From positions 1-14,933 of the forward strand of contig JAGLDB010000027.1 in NCBI GenBank assembly GCA_023145935.1: a DNA stretch of 14,933 bases. The letters run 5' to 3'. Source of the stretch: Candidatus Sabulitectum sp. Its GTDB lineage: Bacteria; Fermentibacterota; Fermentibacteria; Fermentibacterales; Fermentibacteraceae. Positions within the stretch are counted from its first letter, which is position 1; each line of letters begins with the position of its first letter. This document shows positions 1 to 7,093 of the stretch, one piece after another. The position numbers were made by a program, and so were the translations under genes. The notes under the pieces were generated by a model. That model was not told where the DNA came from and did no database searches. It was given only the letters and a program-made list of their open reading frames with translations.

Positions 1-1222
1 CCTTTCGCTGAGCAGTACCAATCCGCAATATGCTCGAGAACAGTTCAAGCGGACGCCAGTTCCAGCGAAAATCCTTCAACGGTTTTACGATCTTTCCATT
101 CTCCACAAGGAATACTCCGTCCCTTGTCATACCTGTAAGCTTCATTGTTTTCTGGTCAACAAATCTGATGTACCAGAATCTTCTGATAAGAATTCCCTTG
201 TCAACACCGGCTATGAGGTCTTCAATGGAACCTGTTCCGCCGTCCATATCAAGAGTATCCGGAACAAACAACGGGGGTCGTCCGCTTTTCTTCGCTGTAA
301 ACCTGTCACAGGGAAGATTCTTCAGTATACCTTTCTCAAACCAGACAACATCTTCAGCAGGAAGCCCTTCTCCACTGAAAGAAATTCCCGGCTGTCCGCC
401 CAGGAGGGAGGAAGAGAGACTGAAATTGTCTCCAGCAATTTTCTTACCCTCCATTCCGCTGAACACAGAGGTTCCCTCATCCGCTATACGGGCATTCATT
501 ATCCAGGGAAGAAACATCAGAAGGTTCCATGTAGCCTGAGGTTCCAGAATGATCTTGTAGTCTCCCGGCTCGATCTCCACAGCATTCTCATTCAACCTGG
601 TCTGCTCTGCAACTGTTGCTATGGCCTCATCTACTCTCAAATCACTCCAGGCTGTACCAGAAAGATCTATGTAGCTGGATGCAAGTCCCTTGTCCATGGT
701 GAAAGACAGTTCTGCCGATGTTGACCTGTGAGCGACAAGGTTTCCTGTGGAAGTTGCCAGGGCGACCTGTTCGCTATGCATTCCACAGATCCCTGCTACT
801 GTCAAACCCTCTGCTTCTGCAGCGTCTATAACCTTGCCAACTGCTTCCATTCTGGGAGTTGCCGGGCATTCTGAGGTGAACTCATCCCAGGCCTCTTCAA
901 TCATCGGATAAACCTGTCCAGCAGGTACAGGAGACATATACTCCGGATCAGAAGATGATGTTTCAAGAAGAGCTCTGGCCTCTGAAGCAATACCGGAAAG
1001 CGCATGAATATCTATTCTCTGAGAAGTGATGGTTGCCTGCTTTTCTCCGTCACCTACTGTAAGCTGAAGTTCTCTTTTAAAAACATCAAGATTCTGGGTT
1101 ATCCGGTTCTGACCAAACCTTACAGATGCGTTCCTGCTTTCTGTAAGAATTGCAACTGCATCCGTGGTTCCGGCAGCTTTTACAGCGGCCTCTGCAAAAT
1201 TAAGCATTTCCTGTTTTGTCAT
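1..1222 (-). CDS. pmbA: PmbA/TldE-family protein, C-terminus cut by window edge
   Basis: This is the probable non-catalytic partner of the TldD metalloprotease. In characterised bacteria TldD and TldE/PmbA form a cytoplasmic heterodimer that trims unfolded or modified peptides, for example the microcin B17 leader. I translated the minus strand from the ATG at 1222 to base 1 and the frame is open for about 407 codons. The family norm is about 440-450, so only a short C-terminal stretch is missing. Family-like segments include LATSTGNLVAHRS near the middle, a glycine-rich GGTGSIEDLIAGVDKGILI, and RFVDQKTMKLTGMTRDGVF close to the edge. No HExxxH motif is seen, as expected for the PmbA half. The ATG overlaps the TAA stop of tldD by one base (TAATG), and GGAGG lies seven bases upstream, so the two are translationally coupled. 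The family assignment is firm; the substrate is unknown. Confidence 0.88.
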   Translation of the reverse strand, partial: MTKQEMLNFAEAAVKAAGTTDAVAILTESRNASVRFGQNRITQNLDVFKRELQLTVGDGEKQATITSQRIDIHALSGIASEARALLETSSSDPEYMSPVPAGQVYPMIEEAWDEFTSECPATPRMEAVGKVIDAAEAEGLTVAGICGMHSEQVALATSTGNLVAHRSTSAELSFTMDKGLASSYIDLSGTAWSDLRVDEAIATVAEQTRLNENAVEIEPGDYKIILEPQATWNLLMFLPWIMNARIADEGTSVFSGMEGKKIAGDNFSLSSSLLGGQPGISFSGEGLPAEDVVWFEKGILKNLPCDRFTAKKSGRPPLFVPDTLDMDGGTGSIEDLIAGVDKGILIRRFWYIRFVDQKTMKLTGMTRDGVFLVENGKIVKPLKDFRWNWRPLELFSSILRIGTAQRK

Positions 1223-2655
1223 TATTTGCCTCCTCCCACTTCAACACCCCGGAACCGGCTGAAACTTGCTCCGTGGGTCATCCTTGCAGACTGACCGGGT
1301 TCACCCTTGCCGCAGGTAAGAAGCCCCATGCTGCGGAAATATTTACTGTCTGCAATTCCATCCAGAGAACCCCAGAACTTCGGTGTTCTGCTCCTGTAAA
1401 TAACCTTTTTCAGAGGTCTGACCTTCCTGCCGTTCTTGATCTCCCAGAAAAGGTCTCCCCCGAACTGGAAGCTCTCCCTTCTCTGGTCAATAGAGAATGA
1501 TCCTCTTCCTTCAATCCAGATCCCGTGCTTGATATCTGAAGCAAGATCCTCCGGTGTTATGCCATTTTCAGGAGCTTCAAGGTAAAAATTGGGTTGTCTG
1601 TTTATGGGAAAACACTGGGCATTCATTGCTCTGCAGCATCCATTGCTGGATTTCTTTCCAATAAGAAGGGCTGTCTCGCGAACCGATCCGAATTCCTGGA
1701 AAATACCGTTCTTTACAGTATACCACTTCTGTCCGGGAACCATGTCATCGTCCCAGCCCCAGCTTGCAACACCAGAGGGCTGTGTGTTGTCTGCAACAAA
1801 ATTAACAAGATTTGAACCGTACACCAGGCTGCCCTGATCCAATAGCTGAACAAAAGATCGTCCTGCCATATTGGCTTCCCAGCCAAGAGCCCGATCACTT
1901 TCCGTGGGATGCCCAACCGACTCATGCATTGTGAGGCTCAGGTGATGACCATCCAGAAGCAGATCCATTTCCCCAGACGGACTTTCATCTGCGAAAACTT
2001 TCATAAGAGCTTCCTCGCGGGCTTTCTCTCCCCAGTTACCTATCCCTGATTCCTCAACCCATTCCCAGCCTGAAATTCTGGCTCCGTCCTGTAGTGAACG
2101 ACTCTGGGCATCACCATCAACAACTGCCGTGGCCATCAGAGAAGGTTGTGTGAAAATCAGGTCGGTTTCAATCAGGTCTCCCCGGGTGGAGCCAATTATC
2201 CGATCACGCTTCTCGAACCATAGCTGAGCATAACTGCTTTTGATCCGGGAGTCTTTCATCATATCATCTGAAGCTTTTTGAAGAAGGGCAATCTTGTCTT
2301 CCCGTGACACCTCAAATGGATCTTTATGGCATGGACCGGAATAAACTCCCTGCTGAACATCAAGAGGAGCAAGTTCAACCCTTCCCCTGCTTCCAGCAGC
2401 TTTTGCAATATCAACTGCCCTTGTCACTGCAGCATCAACATCATTCATATTCAGACCTGTACATGCGGAAAACCCCCAGCTGGACCCTACCAGAACTCTG
2501 ATTCCAACACCTTCCGTTTCCACCGTACGACAATCATCGAGTCTGGCATTACGGAAATCAGTGTTTTCCGTTCGGATCAACTCAGCCCTGACATCACCGT
2601 AGTCAACTCCCATATCCTTGAGCATTTCCACGGCTCTCTGAACAAGCTGTTTCAC
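1222..2655 (-). CDS. tldD: TldD-family zinc metalloprotease
   Basis: This is the catalytic subunit of a TldD/TldE protease. From a GTG start at 2655 the product is 477 residues, normal for TldD. The zinc site HESVGH (HExxxH) is at about residues 244-249. A conserved cysteine in LLTCGKGEPGQ near residue 448 matches the third metal ligand known from the E. coli enzyme. The C-terminal pattern of HG followed by RFRGVEVGGG is also typical. The longest frame starts at an ATG at 2679, but that would overlap the upstream gene by 28 bases. The GTG at 2655 overlaps the upstream TGA (GTGA) and has AGAGGA about nine bases before it, so I prefer it. The gene sits between an RseC-like gene and its PmbA partner, with one-to-four-base overlaps on both sides, which points to one transcript. 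The substrate cannot be read from the sequence, and no precursor peptide gene is adjacent. Confidence 0.93.
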   Translation of the reverse strand: MKQLVQRAVEMLKDMGVDYGDVRAELIRTENTDFRNARLDDCRTVETEGVGIRVLVGSSWGFSACTGLNMNDVDAAVTRAVDIAKAAGSRGRVELAPLDVQQGVYSGPCHKDPFEVSREDKIALLQKASDDMMKDSRIKSSYAQLWFEKRDRIIGSTRGDLIETDLIFTQPSLMATAVVDGDAQSRSLQDGARISGWEWVEESGIGNWGEKAREEALMKVFADESPSGEMDLLLDGHHLSLTMHESVGHPTESDRALGWEANMAGRSFVQLLDQGSLVYGSNLVNFVADNTQPSGVASWGWDDDMVPGQKWYTVKNGIFQEFGSVRETALLIGKKSSNGCCRAMNAQCFPINRQPNFYLEAPENGITPEDLASDIKHGIWIEGRGSFSIDQRRESFQFGGDLFWEIKNGRKVRPLKKVIYRSRTPKFWGSLDGIADSKYFRSMGLLTCGKGEPGQSARMTHGASFSRFRGVEVGGGK

Positions 2656-3092
2656 TTTGTCACTTCCTCTTCGCTGCATTTTGCAAGTATTCTTGTCATT
2701 CTCATTCTGTATGAAGCACGCTTTCCAATGGATCTGTTCATGGAGATGGCAAGTGCCATGCCCACAACAAGGCCGACCACTGCGCCAATAGCCCCCTGGC
2801 CCGGCCCTCCTTCGAGCATTATGAAGTAGCCCGCTATCAGTAGCACCACAGGCAGAATAAATGTAATGAGAATAATCTGCATGGTGATGGTAACCGGCAA
2901 CTCCAGCTCAACGATATCTCCCACCGATGCGTCAAGTACATTCTCTGTTGCAATGATCTTCTCTTCAGGTCTTGTTCCTGTTACGGAAACACAACTCTCT
3001 TTTGAAGCGCATGCATCGCAACCCTCACCACCACCAACAGCGATCTTCGCATAACCATCTTCAAGTTCCTGTACAACCCCTCTGTGAATCAA
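2652..3092 (-). CDS. RseC/MucC-like membrane protein (SoxR-reducing system type)
   Basis: This 146-residue protein resembles the RseC/MucC family (known as a sigma-E modulator, and as part of the SoxR-reducing system when next to Rnf genes). The N-terminal cytoplasmic part has closely spaced cysteines, C25, C28 and C34 (GCDACASKESC), the family hallmark that could hold a metal or Fe-S centre. Two hydrophobic segments follow, at about residues 68-92 and 97-117. A short basic tail follows them. The start codon is TTG at 3092. The AGGAGGT at 3098-3104, five to six bases upstream, makes this start convincing, and no ATG lies nearby in frame. The final TGA overlaps the tldD GTG. No rnf, rseA or soxR gene is visible in the window, so the role here is open. 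Family membership is well supported, but the function in this operon is inference. Confidence 0.82.
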   Translation of the reverse strand: MIHRGVVQELEDGYAKIAVGGGEGCDACASKESCVSVTGTRPEEKIIATENVLDASVGDIVELELPVTITMQIILITFILPVVLLIAGYFIMLEGGPGQGAIGAVVGLVVGMALAISMNRSIGKRASYRMRMTRILAKCSEEEVTK

Positions 3093-3097
3093 TTTCC

Positions 3098-3104
3098 ACC
3101 TCCT
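3098..3104 (-). promoter_or_regulatory. Shine-Dalgarno site deciding the TTG start of the RseC-like gene
   Basis: On the minus strand this reads AGGAGGT and is followed by GGAAA and then TTG. It is a near-perfect match to the anti-Shine-Dalgarno at ideal distance, and it supports TTG rather than an internal codon as the start. Confidence 0.7.
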
Positions 3105-3113
3105 GTTACACTC

Positions 3114-3142
3114 AATTTAACTGATACAGCCTGCGTTGTCAC
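3114..3142 (-). promoter_or_regulatory. Possible sigma-70-type promoter for the RseC-tldD-pmbA operon
   Basis: On the minus strand GTGACA (3142-3137) and TAAATT (3119-3114) are separated by 17 bases. They match the -35 and -10 consensus at five and four positions of six. Initiation about seven bases after the -10 would leave a very short leader just ahead of the AGGAGGT site. This is sequence reading only. Confidence 0.3.
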
Positions 3143-3155
3143 ATTATGGAACAAA

Positions 3156-3602
3156 TCACAGACTGGTAAACCTGCCTGCGGCGATGCCTCCACAACTTTG
3201 CAGGACAAGAAAATAGATTCCCGCAGAAGTGTTTCCAGGCATCTCGACACAATGACTGCCACCAACTTGATCAAGAACTCCTGTATCAACGACTATCCGG
3301 CCTGACAAATCCATAACAAATGCTCTTACAGGCCAGGTTGTGGTGGTGTACTCAAATGAAATACTTCCAGACAGAGTCGGATTGGGAAAAACAGAGGTCA
3401 ACTTCAAAGAAGCTCCTCCGGTATCCCAGAGCCTGTTGGGTTCGCCGGGGGTTCCGGGGAATGGAGCCAGCTCCCAGGGTGAGAGGCCGGGAGCCACCAG
3501 ACCAAGAACACCAGTTCTGCCAGAAGGATAAAACGCTTCCATATCCCAGTCAACACAAAGCAACAGCCTCCCGCTTCTGTCATAAACAAAGAGAGAGTCA
3601 AA
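3156..3602 (-). pseudogene. Severed 3' part of the CotH-like gene: end of lamin-tail domain plus C-terminal sorting domain
   Basis: This is the continuation, in the same reading frame, of the CotH-like gene after its internal TAA. The 148 codons after that stop contain the rest of the lamin-tail fold (FDSLFVYDRSGRLLLCVDW) and a proline/glycine-rich linker. They end in a beta-sandwich tail that begins VFPNPTLSGSISFEY and includes MDLSGRIVVDTG and SAGIYFLVL, ending at TGA 3158-3156. The tail resembles the type IX-like sorting or FlgD-Ig tail on the C25 peptidase in this window. The frame is coherent without any shift, so one base change at the stop would restore an 844-residue protein. As it stands the segment would be translated only by readthrough or from an internal start. 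There is a possible internal TTG codon at 3563, but with no convincing ribosome site. Confidence 0.72.
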
Positions 3603-5690
3603 TTACGAATCAAGACCGAACCCCAACCCGGATACTGAAACATCGCATCCGGAAAAACAGGATTGAAACAAGTATTGTTCACGGACCAGAACTCTAAAAC
3701 CGTCCGGTTCTACTACAGTATTCATGGGAACAATGCATCTGTTCCCCTCCGAATCCCGTAGGCTAAACCCTCCAATATCAATAATGGTATCTCCGGGATT
3801 GTAAAACTCTACCCAGTCTCCGCAGTTGTATTCTTCGCTGGGCATGCAGTTGATCTCGGTGACCATCAAAGGTGAAGAAGCAAGATGCTCTTCAATACCG
3901 GCAGGCACAGGCATTGTCCATAACTGACCCCAGCCAGGATCAAGCATGGTAAGAGTTCCGCTGCCTGGAGCAGAGCTCGCACAGTTACCGAAGGCAGTTC
4001 TAAAAGGGAACTCGGCCTGAAAAAAGGAAATGGAATTTGTCAGGAAAAGGGTATCGCCTGCACCTGCAACAGTTCCTGGAGGAAGAAATATCCTGTTTGG
4101 TGAATCTCCGAAGACAAAAACACAGCATGAAACATCAACATCCACCCCGCTCTCATTTACAAGAGGCAGGGCCCAGAGAGCAGGACCGTATACTCTGGGC
4201 ACCAAAACCGAGAAATTGCAATTCCCGGAATCCCCTGGTATGGAGCTTCCAGGAGCCGGGCGCACAATGCAGGGATGTGCGGATTGCATATATGCATGTG
4301 TTGCAAGACCATAAGGTGGATAGTAAAAATACTGCCGATCACCTGTCGATGTATTGAAAAGAAAAGAGAGAGGGCAGTGATCGACCTCATCAGTCATAAG
4401 AAAACTGATTGTCCACTTCAGCCCCTCAAATCCATTGACAGGTATCATGCTCAGAAAGTGACCTTCAGAACCTGTCAGCCATTTCAAACGGGCAGTCTCA
4501 AAGGGGTTACTTATCCATATGGTGATATCTGCTTCTTCTCCCACATCCAGCCAGGGGTCAGAAATGTCGAGTTCAAGAACCGAAGCAGTTTCGGGAACAA
4601 GCATGTTCTCTGAAAGAAACTCAGCTCGGTTTGCAACAAACCAGACCAGATCTTCGTAAGCCTGATCAATTTCCTCAGGAGTCCATTGTGAGAGAGGATC
4701 ATCGTAAAGATCAAACCGGATCTGGTTGTAAATGGAGTCCAGCAGCAAAGGAATCTCATTTGAAAGCAGGGCTGTTGCCTGATTCATGTAAAGTTCAAAG
4801 GTCTGCATATTTGCCGGCGACAATACAAGTCTTTGATAGAGCGAGTTTTCCCTGAAATATCGAAGAGAAGTATCATCAACCAGCTCCGGCAGGAATTCAC
4901 CACTGCTCAGGCTGCCGAGACAGCTTCCCCTGTCCCACGGGAACACCCTCCATTTCCCATCTGAGCCAAGAGTCAAGTAGTAATTGTTCGATCCTGAATC
5001 CTTTTCCACCAGTGCAAGATTCACCGCATAATAGCCAAGCAGATTATCCACATCCACCGGAAGCGGCTCTACTCCAGCATGTAAACAATCAATAAAATTC
5101 TCCAGTCGGGAAACAAATAACTCGCCATCGCCCCGGGGACGATATGCCTGCAATTGCGAGACCCCCGAGGGAAGCTGCATAAATCTTGCACCCTCCATCT
5201 GAGCTTTGAACACAACCTGTGGAAAAAGACCGTAGCGTTGAAAATAGAGGGAATCCACCCTTTCAATATCAAGATAAACTCCTTCATATTCTCCGTTAAC
5301 AAACAGCTTTGCATATGAAGTACGCGATGCTGGAAATCCCATAAGTTCCGATGTCCGCATGGCAATAAAATTGCGCATCATCCCGGGGTCCATGTACTCG
5401 GAATTCAGATTCAACCGCTTTCTTCCCAGGAATGAATGATCAGGAAAAATTATGGCCCAGCTCTTTTTCGGAAAAGAAAGTGTAGACTTGCCTCGAAACC
5501 GAACAAAACAATCCGCTGTTCCGGAGGAACAACTGATCACCGCAGGATATTCATTTGATGACCACGGATCGGCATAAAGAGAATCAAGATGCTCCGGAGC
5601 TATTGCAAGAAAATACTCTTCCAGTGCGAAAGAATTTTCCTGCACTGCAAGCAGCAGAGATACAATAAGAGTGAGATGAATCCTGTAAAT
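3603..5690 (-). CDS. CotH-kinase domain secreted protein with lamin-tail domain, interrupted by an in-frame stop
   Basis: CotH-family proteins are secreted atypical kinases or carbohydrate-linked surface proteins. The N-terminus reads as a signal peptide (short basic start, then LTLIVSLLLAV), but its frame has no ATG, GTG or TTG at the front. The best candidate start is ATT at 5690, nine bases after AAGGAG. The GTG at 5645 would remove the signal peptide. Using residues counted from that GTG, the CotH core spans about 10-345. It has RGKSTLSFPKK (51-61), YAKLFVNGEYEGVYLDIERVD (111-131) and NYYLTLGSDGKWRVFPWDRG (221-240). An unassigned beta-rich region lies at about 350-590, and the lamin-tail domain begins near 592 (VTEINCMPSEEYNCGDWVEF). 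TAA at 3605-3603 stops the frame in mid-domain. The missing start and the nonsense codon together suggest decay or sequence error. CotH assignment is confident; activity is doubtful. Confidence 0.75.
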   Translation of the reverse strand: MYRIHLTLIVSLLLAVQENSFALEEYFLAIAPEHLDSLYADPWSSNEYPAVISCSSGTADCFVRFRGKSTLSFPKKSWAIIFPDHSFLGRKRLNLNSEYMDPGMMRNFIAMRTSELMGFPASRTSYAKLFVNGEYEGVYLDIERVDSLYFQRYGLFPQVVFKAQMEGARFMQLPSGVSQLQAYRPRGDGELFVSRLENFIDCLHAGVEPLPVDVDNLLGYYAVNLALVEKDSGSNNYYLTLGSDGKWRVFPWDRGSCLGSLSSGEFLPELVDDTSLRYFRENSLYQRLVLSPANMQTFELYMNQATALLSNEIPLLLDSIYNQIRFDLYDDPLSQWTPEEIDQAYEDLVWFVANRAEFLSENMLVPETASVLELDISDPWLDVGEEADITIWISNPFETARLKWLTGSEGHFLSMIPVNGFEGLKWTISFLMTDEVDHCPLSFLFNTSTGDRQYFYYPPYGLATHAYMQSAHPCIVRPAPGSSIPGDSGNCNFSVLVPRVYGPALWALPLVNESGVDVDVSCCVFVFGDSPNRIFLPPGTVAGAGDTLFLTNSISFFQAEFPFRTAFGNCASSAPGSGTLTMLDPGWGQLWTMPVPAGIEEHLASSPLMVTEINCMPSEEYNCGDWVEFYNPGDTIIDIGGFSLRDSEGNRCIVPMNTVVEPDGFRVLVREQYLFQSCFSGCDVSVSGLGFGLDS

Positions 5691-5699
5691 AGCCTATTT

Positions 5700-5705
5700 C
5701 TCCTT
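5700..5705 (-). promoter_or_regulatory. Shine-Dalgarno site of the CotH-like gene
   Basis: The minus strand reads AAGGAG, followed nine bases later by ATT at 5690 and by signal-peptide codons. It shows where translation probably began and that the expected ATG is absent, either as a rare ATT start or a mutated ATG. Confidence 0.5.
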
Positions 5706-5747
5706 TTCTTAATTTGCAACACAAAAATACAAGTACAGAGAGGTTAA

Positions 5748-5984
5748 CACAACCACAAATGCACCATTTCTGTTTCAGATCGTTCTCCCGCTGAATGTCT
5801 GGGAATCCAGGTTGCACGGGCCGTTGCAATGTACGAAGATCAACACAGCAGAAAGCCTCAGGTAATCCTTTTAGAATCAGAAGATATTAAGGATCTCTTC
5901 TATCATCAAACATCGTTATATCTAAAGAAAGCAAAGAAAAATGAGGACATTCAGGAGTGGAAAGGGCAATGTCAGAACCAGGCA
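5748..5984 (+). other. Unrecognised 79-codon open stretch, no clear start
   Basis: After a TAA at 5745 this frame stays open to TAA at 5984. It reads like a real globular protein fragment: SVSDRSPAECLGIQVARAVA, then KPQVILLESEDIKDLFYHQT, then a lysine-rich helix. The first ATG is at 5829, inside the coherent part. No ribosome site precedes the open stretch, so it looks like the remnant of a longer gene cut upstream. Its end overlaps the glycosyltransferase remnant in another frame. I do not recognise the family. It could also be a chance frame, though the composition is protein-like. Confidence 0.3.
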
Positions 5985-6400
5985 TAATTGGTGGCACAAC
6001 GGGAATTAAGATGGAGAGGATGTCTCCGGGCATTGCTCTTTCTTACTGGGCCATGGTTCCCATGCTGTGGATGACAGGAATCGACACCGGTGTGGTCTTC
6101 TGCAGAAAGAATGATTTCATTCCCACGGACGGATACAACGAAGAAGTACTGTTTGCTGAAGATGTTCAATTTCTGATGAATCTGAAACAACTGGGACGCT
6201 CCAGAAAGCAGAAACTTGTCAAACTCCATTCTGCCAGAGCAGTAACCTCTGCGAGAAAATTCGACGAACGCTGAGACTGGCACTACTTTCCGATCCTGGC
6301 AAGATGACTAATGGGTTTGTTCCTTCCTGCACGGCGTTTTAACAAATTTGCCAGGAAATACTGGTATGAAAATCAGAGAGAAAAGCAGGATTCTTACTAA
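5957..6400 (+). pseudogene. Remnant of a family 2 glycosyltransferase (C-terminal half), two in-frame TGA stops
   Basis: The frame from GTG 5957 encodes the second half of a GT-A-fold family 2 glycosyltransferase, an inverting enzyme that moves a sugar from a nucleotide sugar. Visible hallmarks are EPGIIGGT, the acceptor-loop region GIDTGVVFCRKNDF followed by DGYNEE, the catalytic-type acidic motif in FAEDVQFLMNLKQLG, and SARKFDER. The nucleotide-binding half that should precede it (about 100-150 residues with a DxD motif) is absent, and a stop lies upstream at 5942. TGA at 6272-6274 falls where related enzymes have glycine after the FDxR segment. Beyond it DWHYFPILAR continues in frame to a second TGA at 6305-6307, then a 30-residue basic tail ending in KYWYENQREKQDSY and TAA. 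The gene is therefore 5'-truncated and doubly nonsense-mutated. Other genes here end in TGA, so recoding is unlikely. Confidence 0.7.
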
Positions 6401-6413
6401 ATCTCAACGAGGA

Positions 6414-6442
6414 TGGCTAAAACCCTGTAATAGCTGTATAAT
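6414..6442 (+). promoter_or_regulatory. Possible promoter of the gamma-glutamylcyclotransferase-like gene
   Basis: A perfect TATAAT lies at 6437-6442, about 50 bases before the GTG start. The segment 17 bases upstream (TGGCTA, 6414-6419) is a weak -35 match. The position, after the decayed glycosyltransferase and before the intact gene, is right for a promoter. Confidence 0.4.
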
Positions 6443-6481
6443 TATGATGTTAAATCATGTTCAAGAGATTTGTGTAAGAGC

Positions 6482-6485
6482 GGAG
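6482..6485 (+). promoter_or_regulatory. Ribosome site deciding the GTG start at 6494
   Basis: GGAG lies eight bases before GTG 6494. The resulting protein opens with VLYFSFGSNM, the usual N-terminus of the family. The frame is open further upstream, to a TTG at 6470 that has no comparable site. Confidence 0.5.
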
Positions 6486-6493
6486 ATGCTTCA

Positions 6494-6982
6494 GTGCTTT
6501 ATTTTTCTTTCGGATCAAACATGTCAGAGAAAAGGCTGCTTAGGCGAATTACTGCTTCAAGGATAGGGGTGGCCATTCTTACGGAACATCAGCTCTGTTT
6601 CCGCAAACGAAGCAATTCAGATGGAAGCGCAAAGTGCGATATCCTGGAAACAGGTCAGCCGGACGATTTCGTTCTTGGCGTTCTCTATGATATTGACAGA
6701 TCACAAAAACCGGTACTGGATATTTACGAGGGGCTGGGATATGGATACGATGTGAAAACTGTTTCCGTAACGATCGACAACAAATCCTTTGACGCTTTCA
6801 CATACTATGCTACAAATATTGATACATCTCTTAAGCCTTACCACTGGTACAAACGCCATGTTCTTGAAGGAGCAAGAGAGAACAATATGCCGGAAGATTA
6901 CATTCAGCGTATAGACAAAGTTCCAGCACAGATAGATATCGATTCAGAGAGAAAAGAGCGGGAACTGTCCATCTACGCATAG
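6494..6982 (+). CDS. Gamma-glutamylcyclotransferase-like (GGCT/AIG2) protein
   Basis: Proteins of this fold cyclise gamma-glutamyl groups to 5-oxoproline, releasing the rest of the substrate (gamma-glutamyl amino acids, glutathione or gamma-glutamylamines, depending on the subfamily). From GTG 6494 the product is 162 residues. It opens with YFSFGSNM, which matches the substrate-loop motif Y-x-x-Y/F-GSNM. It continues with FRKRSNSDGSAKCDILET, then the family segment VLGVLYDIDRSQKPVLDIYEG. The E in DIYEG is the likely general acid/base glutamate. A later FDAFTYYA strand and a charged C-terminal extension follow. The gene stands alone on the plus strand behind decayed DNA and ends at a convergent hairpin terminator. 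Exact substrate is unknown. The fold assignment is good; enzymatic activity is inferred from retention of the loop and the glutamate. Confidence 0.82.
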   Translation: MLYFSFGSNMSEKRLLRRITASRIGVAILTEHQLCFRKRSNSDGSAKCDILETGQPDDFVLGVLYDIDRSQKPVLDIYEGLGYGYDVKTVSVTIDNKSFDAFTYYATNIDTSLKPYHWYKRHVLEGARENNMPEDYIQRIDKVPAQIDIDSERKERELSIYA

Positions 6983-7040
6983 TGCAAAAGCAACAGGCAA
7001 GCCTAGAGAAATTCTTAGAAAATATCCTCAAAATTTGAAA

Positions 7041-7077
7041 CGGCTACGAAAGAAAGATGTATTTTCTTTCATAGCCG
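7041..7077. terminator. Bidirectional hairpin terminator between convergent genes
   Basis: A 15-base stem (7041-7055 with 7063-7077) encloses a seven-base loop. One position is C/A on the plus strand but a G-U wobble on the minus-strand transcript. It lies between the stop of the GGCT-like gene (6982) and the stop of the C25 peptidase gene (7094). On the minus-strand transcript it is followed by a modest U-rich stretch. It fits as a shared terminator for both convergent genes. Confidence 0.75.
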
Positions 7078-7093
7078 CTCAGTTGGAATGCTT

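Noticed and set aside
30..539. A 169-codon plus-strand open frame at the left edge
   Set aside because: It lies opposite the well-supported PmbA/TldE coding frame and its translation shows no domain-like pattern, so it is an antisense shadow.
3404..3682. A minus-strand frame in a different register across the CotH-like gene's internal stop, suggesting a frameshift
   Set aside because: Direct reading showed that the codons before and after the TAA are in the same frame and give a continuous lamin-tail sequence, so the lesion is a nonsense codon and not a frameshift.
6272..6307. TGA recoded as glycine or tryptophan, or TGA as selenocysteine
   Set aside because: Several genes in the window terminate at TGA, including RseC-like, oxidoreductase alpha and the true end of the CotH-like frame. 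The host gene is also missing its 5' half, so decay explains it. No selenocysteine-type stem was apparent after the codons.
7041..7077. The hairpin as a repeat element or small RNA
   Set aside because: Only one copy was noticed, and its position between two convergent stop codons is explained by termination.
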